From Trueperella bialowiezensis (lineage in GTDB: Bacteria > Actinomycetota > Actinomycetes > Actinomycetales > Actinomycetaceae), in NCBI RefSeq assembly GCF_900637955.1, contig NZ_LR134476.1, forward strand, positions 434,001-498,000: a stretch of 64,000 nucleotides of DNA. The letters are read 5' to 3'. Under the pieces are notes generated by a model. It had not been told where the DNA came from. It saw only the letters and a list, made by a program, of their open reading frames with translations, and made no database searches. Numbering within the stretch: the stretch's first letter is position 1; each line of letters starts with the position of its first letter. A program made the translations under genes and the position numbers. Shown piece by piece: positions 32,870 to 41,729 of this stretch.

Positions 32870-34362
32870 AAAACACCCGGCCTGAGTCTCAGGACCGCCC
32901 CAAACCTTCCCTGCGTGCTCGCATAAGAAAATATTTTGCAGGCAACACGGTGCGCTCCCGTGTCACCCTGATCATCCTGCTCATTACAGCGCTATCTATG
33001 ATGGTCGTCGGCGTTGTCGTCGGTGTCATCCAATATCGCAGCGTGCTCAGCTCTGTTGATGACCACCTCAAGCATTCCGAAACCGAAGTGCGCGAATTTG
33101 CTGACCGGATCGCCACCGAAAATTCTCTCTATGCGGATCAGCCCGCGAGCGCCGGCGATTTTATTTTGCAGTTCATGCGTGAACAGCTGCCCGTCACGAA
33201 CGAAGGCATGATGGGATTCATCGGCGGTGAACTCACCTATCACCAAGGAGAGCTCGGCATCCCAGTGCAGGATGATTCCGAACTCGTCGACACTCTCAAG
33301 CCTCTGACTGCGTCAAATTTCACCGAATGGACTGACGTTAAAACCGCCACGGGTCATTACAGGGCGCTGAGCGTTCCCGTCGTCATGGCCGACGGCGATT
33401 CTGCTGCGATCGTATTCGTCTACGAGATCGGCAACGAGCTGGCGCCCGTGCGCGTGTTCATCTGGTCATATCTGGTGATCGCACTCATTACGATCCTCTG
33501 TGCTGGAATCGCCGCCTGGTGGGCTGCAGGCCGCGTCATGGAACCACTAGCACGGCTCCGAGACGCAACCACGCGGATCACGGAACATAATTTCGACGAG
33601 CGGATCCCCATCCAATCCACAGACGACCTCGCAGACGTATCCCGCTCATTCAACGCGATGCTCGACCGCATGGCCGCCGCCTTCACTTCCCAATACCAGT
33701 TGCTTGACGACGCCGGGCACGAATTACGCACTCCCGTCACCATCGTCCAAGGCCACCTCGAACTCATGGACGTCAACGACCCGGACGACGTCGCACAAAC
33801 CCGCGAACTTGCGCTCGGTGAACTCGACAGGATGCGCCGCCTGACCGACGACCTCGTGCTCCTAGCTAAAACGGAACGGCCGGACTTCTTGCAAATCGGC
33901 CCAGTCGACGTCACCGACCTCATGCACGACGCGTTTACGCACGCCCAGCAACTCGGCGAACGGAACTGGAAACTCGGCACGGTCGCCCCGATCATTGTTG
34001 ATGGTGATGCCCAACGCCTCTTGCAGGCACTACTGCAGCTTGCCGCTAACGCCGTCAAATTCTCCGAACTCGAATCCACCATCACGCTCTCTGCCGACAT
34101 ACACGGCGATGGTAGCGAACTCTACCTGTCCGTCGCCGACGAAGGCCTCGGCATCGCCCGGGAAAACCAAACTCGCATCTTCGAACGTTTCGGCCGAGTT
34201 GATGCGAGTCGAACCGGTGCAGGCCTCGGCCTGTCCATCGTGGCGGGCATCGCCCACTCACACGGCGGAGACGTAGCACTCACCTCCCAGCAAGGGCGCG
34301 GATCCACCTTCTCGCTCGTGTTGCCACTTTCGAACGGAATGCCCGTAGACTCAGAAACATAA
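32866..34362 (+). CDS. Sensor histidine kinase
   Basis: 498 aa, GTG start overlapping the orn stop. Transmembrane helix 1 is at about residues 27-50, followed by an extracytoplasmic sensor region (about 50-190), helix 2 (about 197-218), HAMP, a HisKA domain with His285 in DDAGHELRTPVT, and a HATPase domain with N-box QLAANAVKFS and G-boxes DEGLGIA and GAGLGLSIV. It is of the MprB/TcrY class. It phosphorylates the response regulator encoded 45 nt downstream. The signal is unknown. Confidence 0.93.
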   Translation: MKNTRPESQDRPKPSLRARIRKYFAGNTVRSRVTLIILLITALSMMVVGVVVGVIQYRSVLSSVDDHLKHSETEVREFADRIATENSLYADQPASAGDFILQFMREQLPVTNEGMMGFIGGELTYHQGELGIPVQDDSELVDTLKPLTASNFTEWTDVKTATGHYRALSVPVVMADGDSAAIVFVYEIGNELAPVRVFIWSYLVIALITILCAGIAAWWAAGRVMEPLARLRDATTRITEHNFDERIPIQSTDDLADVSRSFNAMLDRMAAAFTSQYQLLDDAGHELRTPVTIVQGHLELMDVNDPDDVAQTRELALGELDRMRRLTDDLVLLAKTERPDFLQIGPVDVTDLMHDAFTHAQQLGERNWKLGTVAPIIVDGDAQRLLQALLQLAANAVKFSELESTITLSADIHGDGSELYLSVADEGLGIARENQTRIFERFGRVDASRTGAGLGLSIVAGIAHSHGGDVALTSQQGRGSTFSLVLPLSNGMPVDSET

Positions 34363-34407
34363 AGACCTCACAGGTCAGACGGCAAACAGCAAACGGAGCA
34401 CACACAT

Positions 34408-35100
34408 ATGGCAAATATTTTGGTCATTGAAGACGAGGTAGGAATCTCCACCTTTATCGCGAAAGGCCTGAAAGCTGCCGGCTACCAAACCACAGTGGTA
34501 GCAACCGGACGCGAAGGAGTTCTCCACCTGCTCACCGACGGCTACGATCTTGCCATCCTCGACATCGGACTACCCGACATCGACGGCTTCGAAGTTCTCG
34601 AACAAGCCCGCGGCCAAGGCGTGTCCATCCCCGTCATCATTCTCACCGCACGCTCCTCGGTAGAAGACACCGTATCCGGTCTCGAATCCGGAGCTGATGA
34701 CTATATGGCCAAACCCTTCCGCTTTGAAGAACTCCTCGCACGAGTACGCCTACGTTTACGCAGCGCCCGGACCAACACGCCAACCACCGACACCTCCCTC
34801 ATCACAGTCGGCGACCTCATGCTCGATCTGCGCTCCCGGCGAGTCAACGTGGCCGGCGTCGAAAAAGAACTCTCCGCCCGCGAATTCGCCATGCTCGAAT
34901 TCTTTATGACTCACCCTGACCAGGTACTCTCCCGCGCCCAACTGCTCGATAACGTGTGGGGCTACGACTTCGATCCCGGCTCGAACGTCGTCGACGTCTA
35001 CGTACGCTATCTGCGGCAAAAGATCGGCAGCTCGCGGCTTGAAACCGTGCGCGGCATGGGATACCGGCTCGTCTCCCGCGCCGATAAGTCCACTCAATAG
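34408..35100 (+). CDS. OmpR-family response regulator
   Basis: 230 aa. The receiver domain (1-120) has its phospho-acceptor at Asp52 (LAILDIGLPDID), acidic residues in IEDEVG and the conserved Lys in MAKPFRFEELLAR. The C-terminal winged helix (about 130-225) carries SAREFAMLEFFM and VVDVYVRYLRQKI. It is the partner of the upstream histidine kinase. Targets are unknown; there is no obvious regulated gene next door other than the kinase-fold gene on the opposite strand. Confidence 0.94.
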   Translation: MANILVIEDEVGISTFIAKGLKAAGYQTTVVATGREGVLHLLTDGYDLAILDIGLPDIDGFEVLEQARGQGVSIPVIILTARSSVEDTVSGLESGADDYMAKPFRFEELLARVRLRLRSARTNTPTTDTSLITVGDLMLDLRSRRVNVAGVEKELSAREFAMLEFFMTHPDQVLSRAQLLDNVWGYDFDPGSNVVDVYVRYLRQKIGSSRLETVRGMGYRLVSRADKSTQ

Positions 35101-35118
35101 TTGATGCTGGCCGCAAAC

Positions 35119-36522
35119 CTAGCGAGGGTTGATCCGAGCGCTAGGTGCCCACGAACGTGTACGCTCTTCCCACCACAACACACGCCTCATCCGCGCATGC
35201 GCTTCACGAGGGGCCGCACCCACGTCCGAATTTGAAGCCATCGATAACGCAACCGCGGTTGTACGCGCATACAAATCGTACGGGTTAGTCCGCTGCTCCA
35301 AATACTGACACCAGGCTTCCAGCACTTCTTCCGACCTCGGATAAAAACTGCACCTCATTCCACCCGGGTTTAACATTTCCAACCGTTCCCGATACGGCTC
35401 AGACGGATCAGCCACCACCCACTCGTTCTCGGTAAGGAAAGGCAACACGGAGACGTGCGCCAGCAAGCAGCCCCAATCATCGTTACGCTTGCCCGGACCC
35501 ACATGGTCCAGATCAATGAGAGTGAGCCGTCCGTCGTCGTCAATAAGCACGTTCGCCTCAAAAAAATCGCCATGTGTGGCCACGTCCGGGCCACCAATAT
35601 CAAGGCTGAGCACGTGCGTGACCAGCTCCGTTATCCGATCAATATCAGCCACGTACTCGGGCAAAATCTCCCGCGCTGTCTTCGCATAGTGGTGAATCCG
35701 CTTTGCCCACGACGCATGCTCGTCCAACGCGGCAACCGCCGGCCCAAGAGAGTCCAACACCCTTTCAAAGTCTGCGATTTTCGCTTTAGCTTCGTCCGGG
35801 CGGAAGGCAATCTCATTCGCGAACGACCTTCCCCGAGCGGCTTCCGAGACAACCAAGCCGCCCTCCGTGGCGTAAATAATCCGCGGAAAAGGCGCCGCAC
35901 CCTGCGCCACCGCGTTCGTTCTGCGCACAAGCTCCGCCCCAGTTGCCGGGTGGACAACCTTGCCAAACGCCACCGATTCCTCGCCCACTTTGTATTCGAT
36001 CACCGCGCGGCGAGTCGGCCGATACACAACCACGTTAGCGCCCAGCCCCTCAATACCTAACTGGTTCGCCATGTGCTGGGGGTGCGTGGCCTCCGGCAGC
36101 GCAGGCAGCGAAGGATCATGCGGAAATTGCCATACGTAGATCGGATCGGTGATCACACCCTCCGGGTCTGTGAACGTGAGCACCGCATGCGAGGCATCAA
36201 CCTTTTCCGTCGACGCAATAAGGTAGGTAGAAAAATCTCGATCCGTTGCCCGCGCCGTCACAAAATATCCCACAGACACTCCAGCGCCCGGCCGTAAAAA
36301 GGGCTTGTCAGGCGTGTAGTCAATAAGCAGCCAGCCCAAAGATTCCAGCGACGCCGCCACAATTGATTCAGCTTGCGCAGAGGTGAGAAAGGCCGCCACC
36401 TGCGCGTTCGTGTCGATCTGCCCGGAGGCCTGCGCGTTGGTGTGACGCTGGGCATCGACCTGCCCTTGCGCCTGTGGACATGACTGCGAGCGATCCGAGG
36501 TGGACGAAGCTGAATCTTCCAT
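35119..36522 (-). CDS. Aminoglycoside-phosphotransferase-fold protein
   Basis: 467 aa from the ATG at 36522. The N-terminus is low-complexity and Gln-rich (about residues 10-45, with repeated AQ-GQ-D-N units). An unrecognised segment (about 45-170) is followed by an APH/choline-kinase-like domain with the catalytic loop HGDFFEANVL and metal site LIDLDHVGPGKR. It probably phosphorylates a small molecule or is a maltokinase-type enzyme. The substrate is not evident. It converges on the two-component system with an 18-nt gap. Confidence 0.68.
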   Translation of the reverse strand: MEDSASSTSDRSQSCPQAQGQVDAQRHTNAQASGQIDTNAQVAAFLTSAQAESIVAASLESLGWLLIDYTPDKPFLRPGAGVSVGYFVTARATDRDFSTYLIASTEKVDASHAVLTFTDPEGVITDPIYVWQFPHDPSLPALPEATHPQHMANQLGIEGLGANVVVYRPTRRAVIEYKVGEESVAFGKVVHPATGAELVRRTNAVAQGAAPFPRIIYATEGGLVVSEAARGRSFANEIAFRPDEAKAKIADFERVLDSLGPAVAALDEHASWAKRIHHYAKTAREILPEYVADIDRITELVTHVLSLDIGGPDVATHGDFFEANVLIDDDGRLTLIDLDHVGPGKRNDDWGCLLAHVSVLPFLTENEWVVADPSEPYRERLEMLNPGGMRCSFYPRSEEVLEAWCQYLEQRTNPYDLYARTTAVALSMASNSDVGAAPREAHARMRRVLWWEERTRSWAPSARINPR

Positions 36523-36603
36523 GTGGCTATTCCAGCACAATCCGCTCGACTTTGCCGTGTGAGCCAAAATTTCTGGACGTCCACCGCGCCGCGACATGAA
36601 AAG

Positions 36604-36631
36604 TCTCGCATCGCAGATGTGCGATACGAGA
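36604..36631 (-). terminator. Terminator of tRNA-His
   Basis: TCTCGCATCGCA (36604-36615) pairs with TGCGATACGAGA (36620-36631). The single imperfection becomes a G-U pair in minus-strand RNA, and CTTTTC follows on that strand. Confidence 0.7.
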
Positions 36632-36634
36632 CGA

Positions 36635-36710
36635 TGGGGTGGCTGACGGGATTTGAACCCGCGACATCCTGGACCACAACCAGGTGCTCTACCCCTGAGC
36701 TACAGCCACC
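36635..36710 (-). tRNA. tRNA-His (anticodon GTG)
   Basis: 76 nt with encoded CCA. The extra G at position -1 faces C73 (GGTGGCTG/CAGCCACC), as expected for histidine tRNA. The anticodon loop TTGTGGT gives GTG. Confidence 0.96.
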
Positions 36711-36808
36711 ACGTGCCTAATGGCAACGATAGTAGACTATACCAAGCGAACCCCGCCATGCCGAATTCGCAGGCGGTGAGGCCGATCACCAGAACGCGGC
36801 TAGTGCGA

Positions 36809-37738
36809 TTACAAGAAGGCGCGCATCTGGATGGCGTCCGCGAATCGATTCAGGTGCTCCGGATTTGCAGAAAGATACAGGGAGCCATCGATGAGCGAGA
36901 TCTCCATGATGTAGAACTCTTCCGGAGAATCCGGCGCTCCACGCACGATATCAACCCGGTTGAAGAGCAGCAGCTCGTCGCGTCCCGTCTTATTCTTGAT
37001 GTGCTGATGCAACCCAAGCCGGATCCGCTCTCCCCAGCGCCACGATTCCTCCGAAGCCTCGGCCGAACGAGCAATTTCCTCCATTACGCCAGAATCGCGC
37101 GGATTGCGGTAGCGCGGATGCAACATCGGCTCTTTTTGCACACTGTAGGCGCTCAACCCGTTGAGGTAAATGAGCGAGGTTTCGCCAGAGATTTCGATGT
37201 CTTCAAGGTAGCGCTGAACCATGACGGAGCGCCCCGCTTCGAGCTCGTATTGGGCATGCAAAATAGCGTCGGAACGAGACTTGGCATCGGTGGCCGTGTA
37301 CCGCCCCGTACCGCGCCCACCCGAAGAGACCGCGGGCTTGATGACGAAGTCACCGTGCGAGGGGAACCGCGAATGGATCTGCTGTTTGGTTAGCTTGTCT
37401 TCCGGTTCGAGCCAGGTGGTCGGAACAATTGGCAGGCCAAGTTTTTCAAAATCCTGCATGTAGTGCTTGTCCATGTTCCACTCCATCGTAGGAGCAGAGT
37501 TCGCAATGCGCGGGATGGATTTCGCCCAGTCGTTGAATTCTTTGGGATAGCGCGCGTAGTCGCGGACGGAGCGAACGACCACGAGGTCTGCAGCGCTCCA
37601 ATCGACGCTTGGATCGTTCCACACGGCAATAACTGGTTCTATTCCGCGGTCACGAAGCGCGTCGGGAAGGTCCTGCTCGTCTTGGTCCAGGTTGGGCAGG
37701 AACTCGGACGTGGCTAGAAATACTTTTGGCTCAGACAC
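36809..37738 (-). CDS. ATP-grasp ligase-like protein
   Basis: 309 aa, GTG start. The order is typical of RimK/glutathione-synthetase-like ATP-grasp enzymes: N-terminal Rossmann-like part, VIKPAVSSGGRGTGRYTATD (ATP-binding Lys and glycine loop), VQRYLEDIEISGETSLIYLNG, and metal-binding MEISLIDGSLYL near the end. Such enzymes join a carboxylate to an amine with ATP. The substrate is unknown. It stands alone between tRNA-His and tRNA-Lys, so the neighbours give no clue. Confidence 0.8.
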   Translation of the reverse strand: MSEPKVFLATSEFLPNLDQDEQDLPDALRDRGIEPVIAVWNDPSVDWSAADLVVVRSVRDYARYPKEFNDWAKSIPRIANSAPTMEWNMDKHYMQDFEKLGLPIVPTTWLEPEDKLTKQQIHSRFPSHGDFVIKPAVSSGGRGTGRYTATDAKSRSDAILHAQYELEAGRSVMVQRYLEDIEISGETSLIYLNGLSAYSVQKEPMLHPRYRNPRDSGVMEEIARSAEASEESWRWGERIRLGLHQHIKNKTGRDELLLFNRVDIVRGAPDSPEEFYIMEISLIDGSLYLSANPEHLNRFADAIQMRAFL

Positions 37739-37894
37739 ACGTCCACTCTAGTTTATTTCTCACTGCCATGTTGCGTCCCTAACAAAGTTGCTCGCTTCAA
37801 GGCGCAAATAACCACGCGCTAGCTCGAGGTGGCAAGCGCAAGAACCACGTCTGGGCTTCGTGTTTGAGCTCACAGGGTTATCCGCGAATCTGAT

Positions 37895-37924
37895 TTGCCT
37901 GCCACGCCGAATTAGGTCTATATT
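37895..37924 (+). promoter_or_regulatory. Promoter of tRNA-Lys
   Basis: TTGCCT (37895-37900) and TATATT (37919-37924) are spaced 18 nt apart. They end 7 nt before the mature tRNA 5-prime end, a good sigma-70-type promoter. Confidence 0.65.
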
Positions 37925-37931
37925 ATTTATC

Positions 37932-38008
37932 GCATCGCTAGCTCAACTGGCTAGAGCACCTGACTCTTAATCAGGGGGTTCTGGGTTCGAGTCCCAGGCG
38001 GTGTACCA
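37932..38008 (+). tRNA. tRNA-Lys (anticodon CTT)
   Basis: 77 nt with encoded CCA (38006-38008). Acceptor GCATCGC pairs with GCGGTGT (two G-U pairs), discriminator A. The anticodon loop CTCTTAA reads AAG. Confidence 0.95.
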
Positions 38009-38011
38009 CTC

Positions 38012-38039
38012 GGCGGTCAGCGTTAGCTGGCCGCCTTTT
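38012..38039 (+). terminator. Terminator of tRNA-Lys
   Basis: GGCGGTCAGC (38012-38021) and GCTGGCCGCC (38026-38035) form a 10-bp stem with a GTTA loop, followed by TTTT. Confidence 0.85.
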
Positions 38040-38068
38040 GTATAGGATGGCTCTGTGGGGAGAAAACG

Positions 38069-38287
38069 ATGAGCGCGTGGCACCGGTTGTTTAGAGAATC
38101 GACGTTCAACCCCATGATGGTGGTCGCATTTTTCGCGTTACTGTTTTTCGCGTTCGTCGCTAATTCGACCGAGCGGGTCATTCTGCTCGTACTGGCCGGT
38201 TTGCTCGCGGTTGCGGAACTTTCCCGTGCGTGCGCCCGCAGAAAGCATGATGCTTCGCCAGATGACACGGCTGCGGAGGATCAGTGA
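38069..38287 (+). CDS. Small membrane protein upstream of the helicase
   Basis: 72 aa, with GGGAGA before the ATG. Two hydrophobic stretches (about 18-31 and 36-49) are followed by a charged tail. Its stop overlaps the helicase GTG (GTGA), so it is translationally coupled. Small membrane proteins often precede this helicase in actinobacteria, but no function is known. Confidence 0.72.
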   Translation: MSAWHRLFRESTFNPMMVVAFFALLFFAFVANSTERVILLVLAGLLAVAELSRACARRKHDASPDDTAAEDQ

Positions 38288-40968
38288 CTTCCCTTAATCA
38301 CGCACTTGACCGCCTCGAAGATGCGCACGGGCTATCGCCTTCCCCGGAGGCGATCCACGATGCTTTCACCGAGTGGTTCACGTCTACCGGTAAGCAGATG
38401 TATCCGCATCAGGAAGAGGCTCTGCTGAGTATTGTGGCCGGCGACCACGTCATCGTGGCCACGCCTACGGGTTCGGGCAAGTCGCTTATAGCGTCGCAGG
38501 CGATTTTCGCTGGTCTTGCCACAGGCCGCACCTGTTATTACACGGCTCCGCTCAAAGCGCTCGTGTCCGAAAAATTCTTTGATCTTATCGGCCAGTTTGG
38601 CGCTCACAACGTCGGGATGATCACCGGCGATTCCGCGATTAACACGGGCGCACCCATTATTTGCGCAACCACGGAAATCCTCGCGAACATCACGTTGCGG
38701 GAAGGTCCGGAGGCGGATGTGGGCGTCGTCGTCATGGACGAGTTCCACTTCTATTCCGAACCGCAGCGCGGCTGGGCGTGGCAGATTCCGCTGCTCGATT
38801 TGCCGCAGGCCCAGCAGATCCTGCTTTCGGCAACGCTTGGTGACACGTCGTTTTTTGAAGAAGACCTCGAGCGCCGCACGGGCCGCCCGGTTTCGGTGGT
38901 CGACGACGCCGTTCGCCCGGTTCCCTTGCACTTCAGCTATTCGCGCGAGCCGGTGAGTGAACAGATTAAGGAGCTGGTCGCCACTCACATGGCTCCGGTG
39001 TACGTGGTTCACTTCTCGCAGCGTGAGGCGGTGGCCCAGGCACAAGCACTGTTGCCCATGGCGCTCATCTCGCCTGATCATCGCGAGCGCATCCGCACCG
39101 CACTGGGGGATTTCAAGTTCGGTCCGGGGTTTGGCCAGACCCTGTCAAAACTCATCCGTAATGGTGTGGGCGTGCATCATGCTGGTCTCCTCCCCCGTTA
39201 CCGCCGCCTCGTGGAGCGGCTCACGCAGGCAGGCCTGCTCGTCGTCGTGTGTGGGACTGACACGCTCGGCGTGGGTATTAACGTGCCGATCAGAACCGTG
39301 CTCATCACATCGCTGACGAAGTTTGACGGGGCGCGGATGCGTAATCTGGGTGCGCGTGAGTTCCACCAGATTGCTGGGCGGGCAGGCCGGGCAGGGTACG
39401 ACACGATTGGTTACGTCGTAGTGCAAGCCCCCGAACACGAGATTGAAAATGAGCGCAGGCTGCGTAAGGCTGGTGACGACCCGGCGCGAATTAAACGCGT
39501 GCAGCGGGTGAAACCGCCGGAGGGTGAAGTGTCGTGGTCGGAAAAGACGTTTGAGCGGCTCCAGCATGCTGCTCCGGAGACTCTGCGCAGCCGATTCAAG
39601 GTTGACCACTCGCTTATTCTTAACCTGTTGCAGCGCCCCGATCCGATTCCTGCGATCACGAAAATACTGACGGACAACCACGAACCACGCTCGGAGCGCA
39701 ACCCGTTTATCCGCCAGGCGTTGGACATTTACGCATCCTTGCGCCGTGCTGACGTGATCGTTCACGAGGATCGTGATTGGCGTGCCACCCACCCGGACAT
39801 GCCTGCCATCCGGTTTGCAAAAGACGTACCCGATGATTTTGCGCTCAACTCTCCGCTCGCGCCTTTCGCGTTGGCAGCGCTCGATTTACTGGATCCGGAG
39901 GATGCTGATTACGCGCTCGACGTCGTGTCAGTGATCGAGGCCGTCCAGGAAGACCCGATGCCGGTGTTGAACGCGCAACGGAAACAAGCACGCACCCAGC
40001 TACTCAACAAGCTGAGGGCCGACGGCGTTGAGTACAACGAACGGATGAACCTGGCTGATGAGGTAACTTGGCCGCGCCCGCTCGCTGACCTGCTCGAACC
40101 TGCCTTGGAGATTTACGCGCAGACGAATCCGTGGGTGGGTAAGCACGAGCTCTCGCCGAAATCGGTGGTGCGCATGATGATCGAGTTGGCGATGACATTT
40201 TCCGAGTTCGTTTCACGTTTTGATCTGGCACGTTCCGAAGGCATCGTCTTGCGTTACATCACGGACGTGTATCGTGCGATGCGGCAAACCCTGCCCTTTG
40301 AAGCACGCACTGGCGAGGTAGATGACATCATTGACTGGCTGGGCCGGCTCATCCGTTCGGTTGATTCCTCGCTGCTCGATGAATGGGAAGCGCTTGCTGA
40401 TGGACGGGTGACCATCGAGGATCTTGACCTGCTTGCCTCTGACGATTCTCACAGCGGCGAAGAGGCTGCGTTCGGTGCTGATGAAGACGGCAACGTCGCG
40501 TTCACAAGGAACAAGCACGCGCTACGGAAGGCTGTGCGTAATGCGATGTTTGCCCGCGTCGAAGCGCTGGACCGCGACGATTACGAGGAACTCGGCAGGC
40601 TTGATAGCGCATCCGGCTGGGATGGCGATCGCTGGGCTGACGCGATGGACCCGTATTGGGATGAGTACGCCACGCTCGGTACGGATGCCGATTCGCGTTC
40701 GGATAAGTTCTTCTCAATTCTTGAAGACCCCTCCTATGCTGACTTGTTGCAGGCCGGCGTGGATGAAGAGACGGCAGCGAATTGGCTGGACAGCCACAAA
40801 CCAGGACGCCTGTGGCTGGTGATCCAAATCCTCGACGATCAAGGCTCGGCTGATCCCCCGCAAGACGAAGCAGAGATGACGTGGGCAATCTGGGCCGCCG
40901 TGGACCTTGATGCTTCCGACGAGGCGGGACAGCTCGTACTTCACATTATTGATCTTGCTGAACGCTAA
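38284..40968 (+). CDS. DEAD/DEAH-box helicase with DUF3516 domain
   Basis: 894 aa, GTG start. Superfamily 2 motifs are clear: ATPTGSGKSLIASQ (I), MDEFHFY (II, DEFH), LLSATLGDTS (III) and FHQIAGRAGRAG (VI). The C-terminal third is the actinobacterial DUF3516 region, with DSHKPGRLWLVIQILDDQG near the end. It resembles Ski2-like RNA helicases and may act in RNA processing or decay; the exact role is unknown. It is followed by the PLP-homeostasis gene after 36 nt. Confidence 0.92.
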   Translation: MTSLNHALDRLEDAHGLSPSPEAIHDAFTEWFTSTGKQMYPHQEEALLSIVAGDHVIVATPTGSGKSLIASQAIFAGLATGRTCYYTAPLKALVSEKFFDLIGQFGAHNVGMITGDSAINTGAPIICATTEILANITLREGPEADVGVVVMDEFHFYSEPQRGWAWQIPLLDLPQAQQILLSATLGDTSFFEEDLERRTGRPVSVVDDAVRPVPLHFSYSREPVSEQIKELVATHMAPVYVVHFSQREAVAQAQALLPMALISPDHRERIRTALGDFKFGPGFGQTLSKLIRNGVGVHHAGLLPRYRRLVERLTQAGLLVVVCGTDTLGVGINVPIRTVLITSLTKFDGARMRNLGAREFHQIAGRAGRAGYDTIGYVVVQAPEHEIENERRLRKAGDDPARIKRVQRVKPPEGEVSWSEKTFERLQHAAPETLRSRFKVDHSLILNLLQRPDPIPAITKILTDNHEPRSERNPFIRQALDIYASLRRADVIVHEDRDWRATHPDMPAIRFAKDVPDDFALNSPLAPFALAALDLLDPEDADYALDVVSVIEAVQEDPMPVLNAQRKQARTQLLNKLRADGVEYNERMNLADEVTWPRPLADLLEPALEIYAQTNPWVGKHELSPKSVVRMMIELAMTFSEFVSRFDLARSEGIVLRYITDVYRAMRQTLPFEARTGEVDDIIDWLGRLIRSVDSSLLDEWEALADGRVTIEDLDLLASDDSHSGEEAAFGADEDGNVAFTRNKHALRKAVRNAMFARVEALDRDDYEELGRLDSASGWDGDRWADAMDPYWDEYATLGTDADSRSDKFFSILEDPSYADLLQAGVDEETAANWLDSHKPGRLWLVIQILDDQGSADPPQDEAEMTWAIWAAVDLDASDEAGQLVLHIIDLAER

Positions 40969-41004
40969 GACTCTACTGCTTTGCGTTAACTAGAAAGGAC
41001 ACGA

Positions 41005-41727
41005 TTGACAATCTCAATTGCTCAGAACATTGCACGGCTTACCGAACGCATTGAGCGTGCCGAGGGCAACGCCGGCCGGCAGCGCGGCTCGGTGAAGCTC
41101 ATGCTGGCCGCCAAACACCAGCCTGTGGAGAACCTGCTGGCAGCTAGCGCTGAAGGCGTGACTCTTTTTGGGCACAATATCGTCCAGCAGCTAGAACAAT
41201 CTGTGCAGGGGCTCCAGGAGGCCGCGATCTCATCGATAAACACGGTGATCGGGCCTGTACAGTCGAATAAGCTTCGCGCGGCGATGACCTGGGCTGACCG
41301 CATTGACACGGTCGATTCGCTCAAGACTGCCCAGCGGATCGCACGGCGCCAGCAGGCGCGGATCGACGACGGCGAAGCAAGCGGGCCCTACCCGATCCTC
41401 ATTCAGGTAAACTCTTCCGGTTCGACCACGCAGTCGGGATGCTCCCCGGACGAGCTTGTGGATCTTGCCGGGCAGATTTCTGAACTGGACCTCGTGCGGA
41501 TTGACGGGTTGATGACCATCGGAGCACACACGTCCGATACGGCGAAGATTCACCGCAGCTTTGCACTCACCCGCGAGTTATCACTACAGATGCGCGGCCT
41601 GCCCGGGCTTGAAGATGCGGCTGAACTCTCGATGGGAATGACTGGCGATCTTGACATTGCGATCGCCGAGGGAGCAACAACCGTGCGCGTAGGGACGGCT
41701 GTTTTCGGCGAGCGCCCACGCAGCTAG
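41005..41727 (+). CDS. PLP homeostasis protein, YggS/PLPBP family
   Basis: 240 aa, TTG start with AGAAAGGAC upstream. It is an alanine-racemase-like barrel that binds pyridoxal phosphate and buffers vitamin B6; it has no racemase activity in known members. The PLP lysine is in LMLAAKHQPVENL. HNIVQQL and SMGMTGDLDIAIAEGATTVR with VGTAVFGER are family signatures. It is probably co-transcribed with the helicase, without an evident functional link. Confidence 0.9.
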   Translation: MTISIAQNIARLTERIERAEGNAGRQRGSVKLMLAAKHQPVENLLAASAEGVTLFGHNIVQQLEQSVQGLQEAAISSINTVIGPVQSNKLRAAMTWADRIDTVDSLKTAQRIARRQQARIDDGEASGPYPILIQVNSSGSTTQSGCSPDELVDLAGQISELDLVRIDGLMTIGAHTSDTAKIHRSFALTRELSLQMRGLPGLEDAAELSMGMTGDLDIAIAEGATTVRVGTAVFGERPRS

Positions 41728-41729
41728 CG

